A DNA stretch of 64,000 nucleotides from Oscarella lobularis (lineage: Eukaryota; Porifera; Homoscleromorpha; Homosclerophorida; Oscarellidae): contig NC_089189.1 of assembly GCF_947507565.1 (NCBI RefSeq), positions 682,001 through 746,000 on the forward strand, in the 5' to 3' direction. The position numbers were made by a program, and so were the translations under genes. Numbering within the stretch: the stretch's first letter is position 1; each line of letters begins with the position of its first letter. Positions 38,652 through 52,100 of this stretch are shown in pieces. Under the pieces are notes generated by a model. The model was not told the origin of the DNA. It did not search any database and saw nothing but the letters and a program-made list of their open reading frames with translations.

Positions 38652-41600
38652 ATGCATCGAAATTCGAAAGATAAAGAGGATGCCGAAGAGATCAACCATC
38701 CTCTTCATTACGCTGCAAGAAATGGCCGTGTCTCGGTGTGCGAGTGTTTGATCGAGTCTGCTAGAGCAGATGTCAATTCGCGCGATGAATTTGGAAACCA
38801 AGCGCTCCACTTAGCTGCTCGACAAGGACACGTTGACGTTTGTAAATGCCTTATTGCAAATGGCACCGATAAGAATGCAAAAGGATTCAAAGATCGCTAC
38901 CCTATACATGATGCTGCAGTTGGGGGTCACGTCTCAGTGTGCGAGTATTTGATCGAGTCTGCTCAAGCTGATGTCAATTCACGTGATAAAAAAGGATGCC
39001 AACCACTTCACTTAGCTGCTGGTCAAGGACACGTTGACGTTTGTAAATGCCTTATTGCAAATGGCACCGATAAGAATGCAAAAGGATTCAAAGATCGCTA
39101 CCCTATACATGATGCTGCATTGGGGGGTCACGTCTCAGTGTGCGAGTATTTGATCGAGTCTGCTCAAGCTGATGTCAATTCACGTGATAAAAATGGAAGC
39201 CAACCACTTCACTTAGCTGCTTGGCAAGGACACGTTGACGTTTGTAAATGCCTTATTGCAAATGGCGCCGATAAGAATGCAATAGGATTCAAAGATCGCT
39301 ACCCTATACATGATGCTGCAGTTGGGGGTCACGTCTCAGTGTGCGAGTATTTGATCGAGTCTGCTCAAGCTGATGTCAATTCACGTGATAAAAAAGGACG
39401 CCAACCACTTCACTTAGCTGCTGGTCAAGGACACGTTGACGTTTGTAAATGCCTTATTGCAAATGGCACCGATAAGAATGCAAAAGGATTCAAAGATCGC
39501 TACCCTATACATGATGCTGCATTGGGGGGTCATGTCTCAGTGTGCGAGTATTTGATCGAGTCTGCTCAAGCTGATGTCAATTCACGTGATAAAAATGGAA
39601 GCCAACCACTTCACTTAGCTGCTTGGCAAGGACACGTTGACGTTTGTAAATGCCTTATTGCAAATGGCGCCGATAAGAATGCAATAGGATTCAAAGATCG
39701 CTACCCTATACATGATGCTGCAGTTGGGGGTCACGTCTCAGTGTGCGAGTATTTGATCGAGTCTGCTCAAGCTGATGTCAATTCACGTGATAAAAAAGGA
39801 CGCCAACCACTTCACTTAGCTGCTGGTCAAGGACACGTTGACGTTTGTAAATGCCTCATTGCAAATGGCGCCGATAAGAATGCAATAGGATTCGAAGATC
39901 GCTACCCTATACATGATGCTGCATTGGGGGGTCATGTCTCAGTGTGCGAGTATTTGATCGAGTCTGCTCAAGCTGATGTCAATTCACGTGATAAAAATGG
40001 AAGCCAACCACTTCACTTAGCTGCTTGGAAAGGACACGTTGACGTTTGTAAATGCCTTATTGCAAATGGCGCCGATAAGAATGCAATAGGATTCAAAGAT
40101 CGCTACCCTATACATGATGCTGCAGTTGGGGGTCACGTCTCAGTGTGCGAGTATTTGATCGAGTCTGCTCAAGCTGATGTCAATTCACGTGATAAAAAAG
40201 GACGCCAACCACTTCACTTAGCTGCTGGTCAAGGACACGTTGACGTTTGTAAATGCCTCATTGCAAATGGCGCCGATAAGAATGCAATAGGATTCGAAGA
40301 TCGCTACCCTATACATGATGCTGCATTGGGGGGTCATGTCTCAGTGTGCGAGTATTTGATCGAGTCTGCTCAAGCTGATGTCAATTCACGTGATAAAAAT
40401 GGAAGCCAACCACTTCACTTAGCTGCTTGGAAAGGACACGTTGACGTTTGTAAATGCCTTATTGCAAATGGCGCCGATAAGAATGCAATAGGATTCAAAG
40501 ATCGCTACCCTATACATGATGCTGCAGTTGGGGGTCACGTCTCAGTGTGCGAGTATTTGATCGAGTCTGCTCAAGCTGATGTCAATTCACGTGATAAAAA
40601 AGGACGCCAACCACTTCACTTAGCTGCTGGTCAAGGACACGTTGACGTTTGTAAATGCCTCATTGCAAATGGCGCCGATAAGAATGCAATAGGATTCGAA
40701 GATCGCTACCCTATACATGATGCTGCAGTTGGGGGTCACGTCTCAGTGTGCGAGTATTTGATCGAGTCTGCTCAAGCTGATGTCAATTCACGCGATGAGG
40801 ATGGAGACCATCCCCTTCACTTAGCTTCTTGGAAAGGACACGTTGACGTTTGTAAATGCCTCATTGCAAATGGCGCCGATAAGCATGCAAAAGGATTCGA
40901 AGATCGCTACCCTATACATTATGCTGCGTTTGGGGGTCACGTCTCAGTGTGCGAGTATTTGATCGAGTCTGCTCAAGCTGATGTCAATTCACGTGATAAA
41001 AATGGAAGCCAACCACTTCACTTAGCTGCTTGGCAAGGACACGTTGACGTTTGTAAATGCCTTATTGCAAATGGCACCGATAAGAATGCAATAGGATTCG
41101 AAGATCGCTACCCTATACATTATGCTGCAGTTGGGGGTCACGTCTCAGTGTGCGAGTATTTGATTGAGTCTGCTCAAGCTGATGTCAATTCACGCGATGA
41201 GGATGGAGACCATCCCCTTCACTTAGCTTCTTGGAAAGGACACGTTGACGTTTGTAAATGCCTCATTGCAAATGGCGCCGATAAGCATGCAAAAGGATTC
41301 GAAGATCGCTACCCTATACATTATGCTGCGTTTGGGGGTCACGTCTCAGTGTGCGAGTATTTGATCGAGTCTGCTCAAGCTGATGTCAATTCACGTGATA
41401 AAAATGGAAGCCAACCACTTCACTTAGCTGCTTGGCAAGGACACGTTGACGTTTGTAAATGCCTTATTGCAAATGGCACCGATAAGAATGCAATAGGATT
41501 CGAAGATCGCTACCCTATACATTATGCTGCAGTTGGGGGTCACGTCTCAGTGTGCGAGTATTTGATTGAGTCTGCTCAAGCTGATGTCAATTCACGCGAT

Positions 41601-44600
41601 GAGGATGGAGACCATCCCCTTCACTTAGCTTCTTGGAAAGGACACGTTGACGTTTGTAAATGCCTCATTGCAAATGGCGCCGATAAGCATGCAAAAGGAT
41701 TCGAAGATCGCTACCCTATACATTATGCTGCGTTTGGGGGTCACGTCTCAGTGTGCGAGTATTTGATCGAGTCTGCTCAAGCTGATGTCAATTCACGTGA
41801 TAAAAATGGAAGCCAACCACTTCACTTAGCTGCTTGGCAAGGACACGTTGACGTTTGTAAATGCCTTATTGCAAATGGCACCGATAAGAATGCAATAGGA
41901 TTCGAAGATCGCTACCCTATACATTATGCTGCAGTTGGGGGTCACGTCTCAGTGTGCGAGTATTTGATTGAGTCTGCTCAAGCTGATGTCAATTCACGCG
42001 ATGAGGATGGAGACCATCCCCTTCACTTAGCTTCTTGGAAAGGACACGTTGACGTTTGTAAATGCCTCATTGCAAATGGCGCCGATAAGCATGCAAAAGG
42101 ATTCGAAGATCGCTACCCTATACATTATGCTGCTTTTGGGGGTCACGTCTCAGTGTGCGAGTATTTGATCGAGTCTGCTCAAGCTGATGTCAATTCACGT
42201 GATAAAAATGGAAGCCAACCACTTCACTTAGCTGCTTGGCAAGGACACGTTGACGTTTGTAAATGCCTTATTGCAAATGGCGCCGATAAGAATGCAATAG
42301 GATTCAAAGATCGCTACCCTATACATGATGCTGCAGTTGGGGGTCACGTCTCAGTGTGCGAGTATTTGATCGAGTCTGCTCAAGCTGATGTCAATTCACG
42401 TGATGAGGATGGAGACCATCCCCTTCACTTAGCTTCTTGGAAAGGACACGTTGACGTTTGTAAATGCCTCATTGCAAATGGCGCCGATAAGCATGCAAAA
42501 GGATTCGAAGATCGCTACCCTATACATTATGCTGCGTTTGGGGGTCACGTCTCAGTGTGCGAGTATTTGATCGAGTCTGCTCAAGCTGATGTCAATTCAC
42601 GTGATAAAAATGGAAGCCAACCACTTCACTTAGCTGCTTGGCAAGGACACGTTGACGTTTGTAAATGCCTTATTGCAAATGGCACCGATAAGCATGCAAA
42701 AGGATTCGAAGATCGCTACCCTATACATTATGCTGCAGTTGGGGGTCACGTCTCAGTGTGCGAGTATTTGATCGAGTCTGCTCAAGCTGATGTCAATTCA
42801 CGTGATAAAAATGGAAGCCAACCACTTCACTTAGCTGCTTGGCAAGGACACGTTGACGTTTGTAAATGCCTCATTGCAAATGGCGCCGATAAGCATGCAA
42901 TAGGATTCGAAGATCGCTACCCTATACATTATGCTGCGTTTGGGGGTCACGTCTCAGTGTGCGAGTATTTGATCGAGTCTGCTCAAGCTGATGTCAATTC
43001 ACGCGATGAGGATGGAGACCATCCCCTTCACTTAGCTTCTTGGAAAGGACACGTTGACGTTTGTAAATGCCTCATTGCAAATGACGCCGATAAGCATGCA
43101 ATAGGATTCGAAGATCGCTACCCTATACATTATGCTGCGTTTGGGGGTCACGTCTCAGTGTGCGAGTATTTGATCGAGTCTGCTCAAGCTGATGTCAATT
43201 CACGTGATAAAAAAGGACGCCAACCACTTCACTTAGCTGCTGGTCAAGGACACGTTGACGTTTGTAAATGCCTTATTGCAAATGGCGCCGATAAAAATGC
43301 AAAAGGATTCAACGATAGCAACCCTATACATGATGCTGCAGTTGGGGGTCACGTCTCAGTGTGCGAGTATTTGATCGAGTCTGCTCAAGCTGATGCCAAT
43401 TCACGCGATAAAGATGGAAACTGTCCGCTTCACGTAGCTGCTTTTAATGGAAACGAGCAAGTTTACAGACTCCTACTCAAAATCAACTCTGATCTCCTGA
43501 AAGTGTGTAACAGCGAAGGAAAGCAAGCAATTCATCTCGCGTTTAATGGATATCACCATGAGGTCTTCTCTTACCTTTTGTCATTGTACACTGATGAGGA
43601 TTTAAGGCAGGAAACGGGAATCAAGCTGCTTGAAATGACATCCAATCGGTTTTCTCACCGTCGTCAGTACGCCATGATTTGTTCCTTTCTTTCTCGTCGT
43701 GCTGTTGAGTCTACTCTCGTTCAAAATCACTGGGAAACACTCGGGACGGCCTGCCTACATTGCTGTGACAAAGAGGGTCTTTCCTACGTCTTTTCTTGCA
43801 TCAGTGAAAAGCAAGGCAAAATAGAAGCTTTGAAAGTGTGGCTTACTGAAGCGCAACGTCACCGCAATAAAATTCTTCAATGGCTTATCTACGAAGGTTG
43901 TATAGACGACTCTGGAAAGGCTGTACGTTTGGCAGGTGACGACATTCTTTGGTCAAGTGATGCTAGGCAAGATCATTTATTCCTTGGCAAAGGTAGAACG
44001 TTGTCTACAGCAGCACTCCAGACGTTGTTTGATCTATCCAGCGGCCAAAAAGAGATAACCAGAAAGGAAAAAGCGTCAGTGAAGAACGTTTATAAAATAT
44101 TATGCGAAAATCTAGACGCTTTATTGTCTCATCAGAACAGGAGGTCCATGCTGAAGAAATATCTGTCAAGTCAATATGTTCAAGAATTGGAAGACGATCG
44201 CGATTTTTGCAATGATAACACGAAGGCATTGAAGGCTTTATTAACTGGTTTGTCAAGGTTTAAAAAGAGCGAGGACATGCTGTCTTTGTGTTTCAAGCTA
44301 GTGCGAAATGGAGCAGATGTTCAAGCTACTGACGAAGAACAGAAGTCCTTGTTGCACTACGCAGCAAGTGACGGTCGAGAAGAAATGTGTCGCTTATTGC
44401 TGGAGAGAGGAGCAAATCCTCTTGCCAAAGATGCATCAGGAAAACTGGCGTGGGAATTGGCTTTGTCTTCGGGGAACAGTGACTTGGCAGAGTACCTGCG
44501 CAAAGTTGGTAAGTTGATCTGACACCTTCGTGATAACGTAACGTGACGCTTGTAATAAAGGTTCAATTCCGGAAGAAATTCTTGCTGAGGGAGGGGATGC

Positions 44601-47600
44601 TGTAAACGTTTACTCGGCCGCTTTCAAAGACGGCGCAGCTTTATGCACGTTTTTTCGAGTAGATGTCGTGGGAAAAGACGGCACTGGAAAAACAAGCCTG
44701 ATTAAATCGCTCACCAGGCAGAAGTTTAATTTGAAGGAGCCGAGTACGGAGGGGGTCGAAACTGCTTGTGAGGTGGTCGTCAAGGAAACATGCAATTGGG
44801 CGAAAATAGTTGAAATTCGAGAGCGCAAGCGGGTTTATGATAGAGCAGCGGCTGCGTCGGTAGCTAAACGTCTAAAGGAAGCGAATCCTAATCTTGGAGA
44901 ACAGGAAGGAGGCGTCCTTTCTCCTCAAGCAGACGACGGAGTGTCGTTTATTGATAAGTCGACCGATCAGCATCAACTCCTGCATCAACTCAGTGATGTG
45001 GTCGATGACTTAGGTACGTGATTCGGTTGGACTTACTGCTTTTGCGTTTGACTCTTACGAATACAGACGAGGAGGAAATTCTTGAAGGTGACTCGTCGTT
45101 TCTATCAGGTTTGTTTTGTCTTTATACGTCGTGGCATAATAAGATCGCCTATTTGTAGATAAGGAGAAAGAGACGGGACGTCCATCGACTGATCAAGAAG
45201 GTGCGCTTGTTGACCTTAGTAGCGTACTTTCGACGCTCAACGCTTAAATGCCAGCTTTTCTGACGCTGGACGATACGACTTATTTCTGCAGCAATTCTAA
45301 ATTTGTGACTTCGTTTTCAGGTGAGACAGAGTGGACAGCACCTTCTCCTAAACCTCTAGCATTGACGCATTGCGTCCCGCATGCATCGTCTCTTCGTGAT
45401 CTGTCGTCTGCGTCTGTAATGGACATGTCGAAACGCTTGCCTTCTGAAGAAAAGAATCCGGTGAATTCTGCGCACAATGCCGGTATATTTTAAATGATAA
45501 GTTGTTTGTGATGTGCTGTATGGCGTTTTAAGACACGACGAACGATCAGCGTCAACTCAGTGATGGGGCCGATGACTTAGGTATGTACTGCTTTTTTTTA
45601 CCTCGTTTGCCCCTTACGAATACAGATGAAGACGGGACTCTTAAAGGTTTGTTGGCGGCATACTAACAAAGAGTTTTTTAGATAAGGAGAAAGAGGCGAG
45701 ACGTCCTTCACTGACTGACGACCCGTCGGTATCTGATCCATCTTCAATGGAAAGAGCAGATTTGTCTACACTTCAATCGCGTCACTATAATGAAGAGAAA
45801 GATGCTGGTATATTTTAAATAATAATTGTTTCTAATGTTCTAGAAGATTTTTTAGATGAAAGAAGTGAAGCGAATTCAGGTTCAGACCTTGACGACCATC
45901 CTTTTCCTCCGTCTTTATCTGGCAACGTCAGTGGGTCTGATGATTTCGCACCGCCTTCGTCAGACGCTGCCCAAAGTCCTCCTACGAATATCGACGCAAG
46001 TACTAGCCTTCCAGCATCCGTCGAAGCGTACACAAAAGTGTACCTGACGGATCCCGGCGCCCTCAACCAGGCGTTGTCTGACATTTATATCGATCTCCTT
46101 GACTATGGCGGTCAGCACATTTACTACACAACCCATTTCTCTTTTCTCAACAAGGAAGCGATTTACTTCGTTGTATTTGATGTTTCTCTGCCTCTCGGCG
46201 ACTCAGCTAAGTCGACGTTTCGTTCCCAAGACGGAGAGCATGAAGAAATAGCGGTCGATTCAATGGAGACAAATTATGACCGACTAGAGGAATGGCTATC
46301 CTCCATATGCGTCATGGAGCCACCTGCACAACCATCTTTGCCATCTGATGGGCAAGTTGAACGCAAACCGCCTTACATCTTTCTAGTAGGAACGCATCGA
46401 GACAAACTCGGTCGCCGAAAGACGGAAGTGCAGAAATTCCTTAAAGAGCAAAACGATTATCTGAAGAAAAAATTCAAAGGGAAAGACTTCTACTCTCACA
46501 TCATTCCAGCGTCTCCTGGTCTGCTCTTCTACGCAATAGACAACACGAAGTCTTCGCCTGCGAAAAAGGCAAAAAGGGATCCGAGCGTTATTGCGTTAGA
46601 GAAAGACGTAGAGGACTTTGCTAAGAAGTTGTCACGTCGCATTCCTCTCCGCTGGCTCAAATTTGAAGCGTACGTCAGAAGCCTTAAGACGAAGAATCCA
46701 GACAGTAAAGTAATCAGCATCGAGAAACTTCGTCAAGCAGCGAGGGAAGAAGCTAAAGTACTGGAGGACGAGGAGTTCAATGTTCTCATACGTTTCCTCA
46801 CAAGCCGAGCTGTGCTTCTGTATCATCCACTTCCGGGAGTTACTAATCGCTCCGCTATTGTCGATGTTCAATGGCTCGCCAAAGTTTTTCAGAAAGTCGT
46901 GACGGTTCACCTGCAAAGCAAAACGCCTCGAGATTACTACGACGATTTGGAAAGAGCCAAGTGCAAGGGTATAGTAACGTCTGCGTATTTGAATTATCTT
47001 CTGTCTGACTACTCTGACTATCAAAAGGAAATCAAAGATTTGCTTATCTTTTTCGATATCATCTGTCCGTACCAGATTTTGGGGAAGACTGGCGACGCGG
47101 CGTCTGACGACGACAACGACGATAGAGACTACGTATGTCTGAGTTCTTCAAACGATGATAACAGGAAAAGATGTCAGTCTGGAGATCTCGTCCTCGCGTA
47201 TTTCGTGCCCTGTTTACTCACAAAAGACGAAAAAGGGTCGCGCGCTGGAAGAAGCGCCACTAAACCTCTCGTCTTGTTTTCGAGAAAGTACCGAATTCCA
47301 CAGACACTTTTTTACCGAATAATGACGCGACTGGCTGATCGTTTTGGTCGCTATCCTCAACTGCATCCTAGTCTGGGCTACTTCCGCGTGTATTACCATC
47401 ATCAATTGGAAATTCGCTTGAACAAATATTCGATATCATTCACCGTTTTTCACACTCGTGAAGACGAAGTTGTGAGCCAAGTTTGCAGTCGAGTACGCGA
47501 ATTCGTCGTTGCTACTGCGAATGACTGTAAAAGGAACGGCATGGCTGGACTTGAGCTTCATCTTGGATGCCTTGCAGACGATTCTTCTTCTGTAGCGGGC

Positions 47601-48955
47601 GAAAGTTTTTTCTGCGTGGACGATTTCCAATCTGGCAAGATTGTGGAAGCTTCAGAGTACAGCAAAGAAGCGATCTCGGTTTGGTATCCCAAGGCCGACG
47701 CTGTTGTTGTGAGTCGTATTGGTAATTAAATGCCTTCAGGTCAACTATTATTTTACCTCTTCAGGAATTCTCAGGCAGTGCACGAAAGCGTTCCCAAGTT
47801 ATTCCATCATCCGTCGAGGCAAGTTTTGGACCCGTAGCAGCTTTCGGCCCACACGCCATCGCGCAAGATTACAGCGTCAAGAATATCAGCGTTACTAATA
47901 TGTATGTAATTAGTAGAGAGCGTCACTACTTTTCAGTTATTTAGTCTTAATTCTGTCTTTTAGTTTTAGAATTGGAGATATGCCAGAGGCTCTTAAAATT
48001 GCAGAACGAGCTCAAACGACGAACGAAGGTGTATGTACTTCAGGAATTTTGAGCGTCGATGGAAGTTCCGTAGCCCGTGGAAGCGGGCTCAATAGCCAAT
48101 TAAGTAGGTCTTTTTTACAATATTAATTTCTCCAACCATCGTTAATTTTCTGACAGTTACTTGGGAAACGTTGGTTGCTGGTCTTGTCGGCAGTGAACCG
48201 CATTCATGTATACGTAAACTGTCGGTCCATTTGGACGGTTCAGACGTCAGCGGCGACAATTGGAAAAGACTCGCTCGGCAGCTTCTGGACGAAAGCGAAG
48301 AGAAAATCAAAATTTTCGAACAGAGACCAGAGGGAAGTCCAACGATAGACGTCCTCCAGAAGTGGGTTCAGCAGAGCGAGCCTCGCACCGCCACCGTTCG
48401 CGCACTGGTCAATGCATTGACGGTCATATTTCGAATGGACGCAGCACAGTCCGTGGATGACTTTGTTGAACAGGTTTTGCTAAAATTTCTGTAGATATAG
48501 TCGGTTCTTCACCTTGTGTTTATTTTGCAGTCTTCTGGGGGGCGTCCTATTCTGACTTGGCGCAAAATCGTCGCTCCTATCGTAACCGAAGAAGAAAAAT
48601 CGCAGAAATTGGCTGCTGCGTTAGGCATTAAATATAAAGCTTCTTGTACTGCAGACAGTATTATTCTGTCGTGGATGAAACGCGACTTGGCAGAAGCGAC
48701 TGTGGAGGCGCTGTTGCGGGCGTGCCGTGAAATCGGCATCTTTGAAGAGGTCCAAGCGGCAGCTACCAGGATGAAACTAGCAATACCGTCGATCTCAATG
48801 GTACACTTTGGGACTGAAAACGACAGTCTTTAATTAATTTGCCCTGGGATTCATAGACTACTGAGCAAAGGCTTGAGTCTTCTCGCAAGCGAAGGCAGTC
48901 TTCAGATAGCGACTCGGAGAATTCGTTGGCCAAAAAGTCGACATCTCATAACTAA
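38652..48955 (+). CDS. Ankyrin-Roc-COR-death domain protein
   Basis: The ATG at 38652 opens a 1,956-codon frame. Spliced 3' exons add a Roc G-domain, COR and death-like domains. In order: 24 copies of a 67-residue double ankyrin unit (38.68-43.48 kb); a non-repeat helical region (43.5-44.25 kb); two closing ankyrin repeats ([19 protein letters not shown]); Roc with P-loop [10 protein letters not shown] at 44671-44700, DYGGQ at 46101-46115 and GTHRD at 46389-46403; COR ([24 protein letters not shown]); a linker ([12 protein letters not shown]); a death domain ([11 protein letters not shown]...[10 protein letters not shown], about 48240-48450); and a second death-like domain (TWRKIVAPI...SWMKRDLAE, 48540-48780). 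Low-complexity exons (44.97-45.99 kb) split the Roc fold. A last exon (48857-48955) adds a basic/acidic Ser-rich tail. There is no protein kinase, unlike DAPK1 or LRRK1/2. This is a ROCO GTPase/death-adaptor architecture, probably in apoptosis or innate signalling (inferred). Confidence 0.85.
38680..43490 (+). repeat. 201-bp coding tandem repeat array (double ankyrin units)
   Basis: Twenty-four units of exactly 201 bp (67 codons, two ankyrin repeats). The marker aaggattc recurs at 38881, 39082 and so on to 43303, i.e. 22 whole periods without a single indel. Most units differ at only a few codons: K/E after the initial F, IHD/IHY, A-V/L/F-GG, DKKGRQ, DKNGSQ or DEDGDH, GQG, WQG or WKG, GTDK or GADK. 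Variants alternate so that a 402-bp higher-order unit is visible twice: units 4-9 (KKGRQ then KNGSQ) and units 11-18 (DEDGDH then KNGSQ). Confidence 0.97.
44968..45215 (+). repeat. Duplicated exon cassette in the Roc region, copy 1
   Basis: Three small coding segments ([43 protein letters not shown]) with their introns. A second, diverged copy lies at about 45540-45720; shared intron sequence ends in cttacgaatacag in both. Confidence 0.75.
45540..45830 (+). repeat. Duplicated exon cassette in the Roc region, copy 2
   Basis: Segments [19 protein letters not shown] and [14 protein letters not shown] match copy 1 in order and phase. The downstream ggtatattttaaat motif at about 45809 is likewise a copy of the one at about 45481, so the duplication included both exons and introns. 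Confidence 0.7.
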
Positions 48956-48985
48956 TTAATAATTAATAATTAATTAAATAACTAA

Positions 48986-49011
48986 CTAAATAAGTAAGTA
49001 AGTGTAAGTAC

Positions 49012-49044
<33 letters not shown>

Positions 49045-49046
49045 TA
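48986..49046. repeat. (TAAG)n microsatellite
   Basis: About 60 bp of taag/aagt units with a few interruptions, next to AATTAAT-rich sequence (48955-48985). It lies between the stop of the ankyrin-Roc gene and the start of the peptidase gene. Confidence 0.9.
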
Positions 49047-49162
49047 ATGCAAGTACTTTTTACTGATTTTTGGAATTATTCATATGTACTACGTTACTAA
49101 TGATTTTTATTTTACCTGTAACTAATTGTGTGTTCTAGTGTGCACGTTCGTTACGGGAGTTC

Positions 49163-52100
49163 ATGATTCTACGAAAGCTGCGTCGCATCGCATCCCGGCT
49201 TCTCGCTAAAGCTCACAGCGTCGACGTAACAACGGTCACGTGGTTCTCTCCCGGCCCCAGCCAACACCTCATGTCGTCCGCTCGAAAAATCGCTCCGTTC
49301 GGCTCGTGGCCGTCGCCTCTCAACGCCGCCGAAGTCACGGCCAACTCAACGCGCCTCGAAGAAGTCCGAATCGACTCGGCAAAGAGCGCAGGTGACCGAT
49401 TCCTCATGCAGGCGCGATCCCACTCCAATTCCTCGACGCAGGCACGATCTATTGGTCGGAAATGCGCCCATCGGACGGCGGACGCAATCGAATCTGCAGC
49501 TGGTCGCGAGACGGCGACGGAAAAGTGGTCCAATGGACGAAAGGAGACTTCAACGCTCGAACTCGCGTCCACGAATACGGGGGCGGTTCCTTCTTCGTCT
49601 ACGAAGGTAAAAGAGAAGAGACCACCTCCCCCGCGCAGAAAAACAATCGACAATGAATAATGAACGCGTGATAATAATTGGGGATCTCGTGCTTTTATGC
49701 TGATTTCTCTGTTGGCGTGGAAATTCTTTATTTACTTATTATTTTTAGGCGTGGTCTACTTTAGCAATTTTATGGATCAAGTCATGTACCGGCAAACGTC
49801 TCCGGACGTCGATCCCGTCCCTGTGACTCCAACCGGAAAAGGTTATCCATCGTTTTATGTATTTGTCTCACTCTTATTTTGTTTTCTCTTAGGATGGAGA
49901 TACGCCGATGGCGTGTGCTCCAAGGGACGCGTCTTCTGCGTGCGCGAGGATCACGGGGAGAACGGCGACGCCAAGCCGAGCGAAGTGAAGAACGTCATCG
50001 TCTCGTTTGGCGTCCAATCGCAAATCCAAGAGCAATCAGTTTTGGTGAAGTGAAACGATTTAATTAAAAATTTGAATTGAAATAGCGTAAATTGTTTTTT
50101 TAGGTGGAGGGGTGCGATTTTTACGCGTCACCTCGCGTCTCTCCGGACGGCTCGTCGTTGGCCTGGATGCAGTGGAATCATCCTAACATGGTACATGTCA
50201 TATGGATACTCAATAAAAAACCGTGATGTGATTAAATAAATTCCTTGCAGCCCTGGGACAGCACTGAAATATGGTGTGCAAAACTATCAGACGACGGCTC
50301 CTCGCTTGTGCAAGACACCAAACGAAAGGTCACTATATAATTCTCACATATCATCATAGTAGAGATTTTTCTCATCATGTACAGATATCTGGTGGCGACG
50401 GTATCAGCGTTATGACTCCCATGTGGTCGCCTAGCAACGTTCTCCACTACATCAGCGACGAGTCGAACTGGTGGAATTTGTACGTTTCGAAGGAGAACGA
50501 ATCTCCTGTACCCGTGATTGGAAACAAGAATGAAGAAATCGGTTTACCTCATTGGCAGTTCGGTAACCAGGGCTACGCATTCAATCCGGAAAATCCAAGC
50601 AAAATCGCTCTGACCTACAATGGGGTGCGTCCTACATAAACTAAAGTAATACTTTTCGAATTATTAATTATTTATTCAATCAAGGATCTTTCTCTTGTTG
50701 ACGTGGACTTGAAATCGTCTACGCCTATCAAGACGGGATTTCGCTCGCATCGCGATCCGCTCTTCTGCTCCGACGGCCACTTGTTCGTCCTGGCGTCGAG
50801 CTCCGCCCAATTTCCCGCCATCCTCGACGTGAATTCCAAGACGGGCGACGCACGAGTCGTCTACTCGTCTCGCGACCTCACCTTTGACGCAGAATACATC
50901 AGCGTCCCGAAGAAAATCACGTATCCGAGCGGAAAAGATCTCAAGGAGGAATCGCACGCCTATTTCTACGCACCCAAGGTGAAATAAGAGAAAATATATA
51001 AATAATACTCTAATATATCGGATATTTAGAATAAAGATTATGCTGGTCCGGATGGGGAGCTTCCGCCGCTTCTCGTTCGAGCGCACGGCGGACCGACGGC
51101 GTCCGCGTCGTCGTCGCTCAATCTCCAACATCAGTACTGGACGAGTCGCGGCGTCGCCGTTCTCGACGTCGACTATCGGGGCAGTACGGGCTACGGGAGA
51201 CGATACAGGGACAGACTCAAACTCAAGTAAGAGAAGAATACGTAAAAGGGGGGAGCACTAACGCTATGTGTTTTTTTTACTTAGCTGGGGTATCTGCGAT
51301 GTCGAAGACTGTTGCGAAGGCGCTCGCTATCTCGTGAAGCAGAAGCTCGTCGACGGAAAGCGGCTCACCATTGACGGCGGCTCGGCGGGCGGATTTACGA
51401 CTCTAGCGGCGCTTGCCTTCGATAACGTCTTCAACGCGGGTACTGTACTATTCTGATTTCGAGAATGAGATGCATTTTTTATTGATTACTTTTGTTTCTT
51501 AGGTTGTAGCAAATACGGCGTCGCCGACTTGGTTGCGCTTCAATTGGAAACGCACAAGTTCGAGTCGCGCTATCTCGATCAGCTCATCGCTCCCTGGCCG
51601 GAGGGTCGGCCCGTCTACGACGAGCGCTCGCCGATCAATCACGTCGACAAGCTCAATTGCTCCGTCATCTTCTTCCAAGGAGACGAAGACAAGGTACGAT
51701 AAATCCACAGAAGAGAGAATTTGGTCCATTGCTTCGTTACTCTATACAACGTACCGCACTTAGAAGACCTTCTCTTGGGGATTCTGCACATTAGTTAAGG
51801 CTTGCACGTTGATGGGTCTCTCGTAGTATCCCCTAAGGCTTTTGTCAATAAATATAGGACAGGGGCCTACGCTGTCAGTCTGATCTTTAGTTCAAGGTCT
51901 AGTGAGTCAGTGTAGTAACAGTATCCTCCTTTCAATTAGAGCTAAAATCTTTTTGAAAGCGGTACGGGATACCGAGCATGCCGTTGCATATTTATTATTT
52001 TTAGATTGTACCTCCTAATCAGTCGGAGACTATGTACGAGGCCTTGAAGAAGAAAGGCATAACTACGTCCTATGTTCTCTTCGAAGGTGGGGAGAATGCC

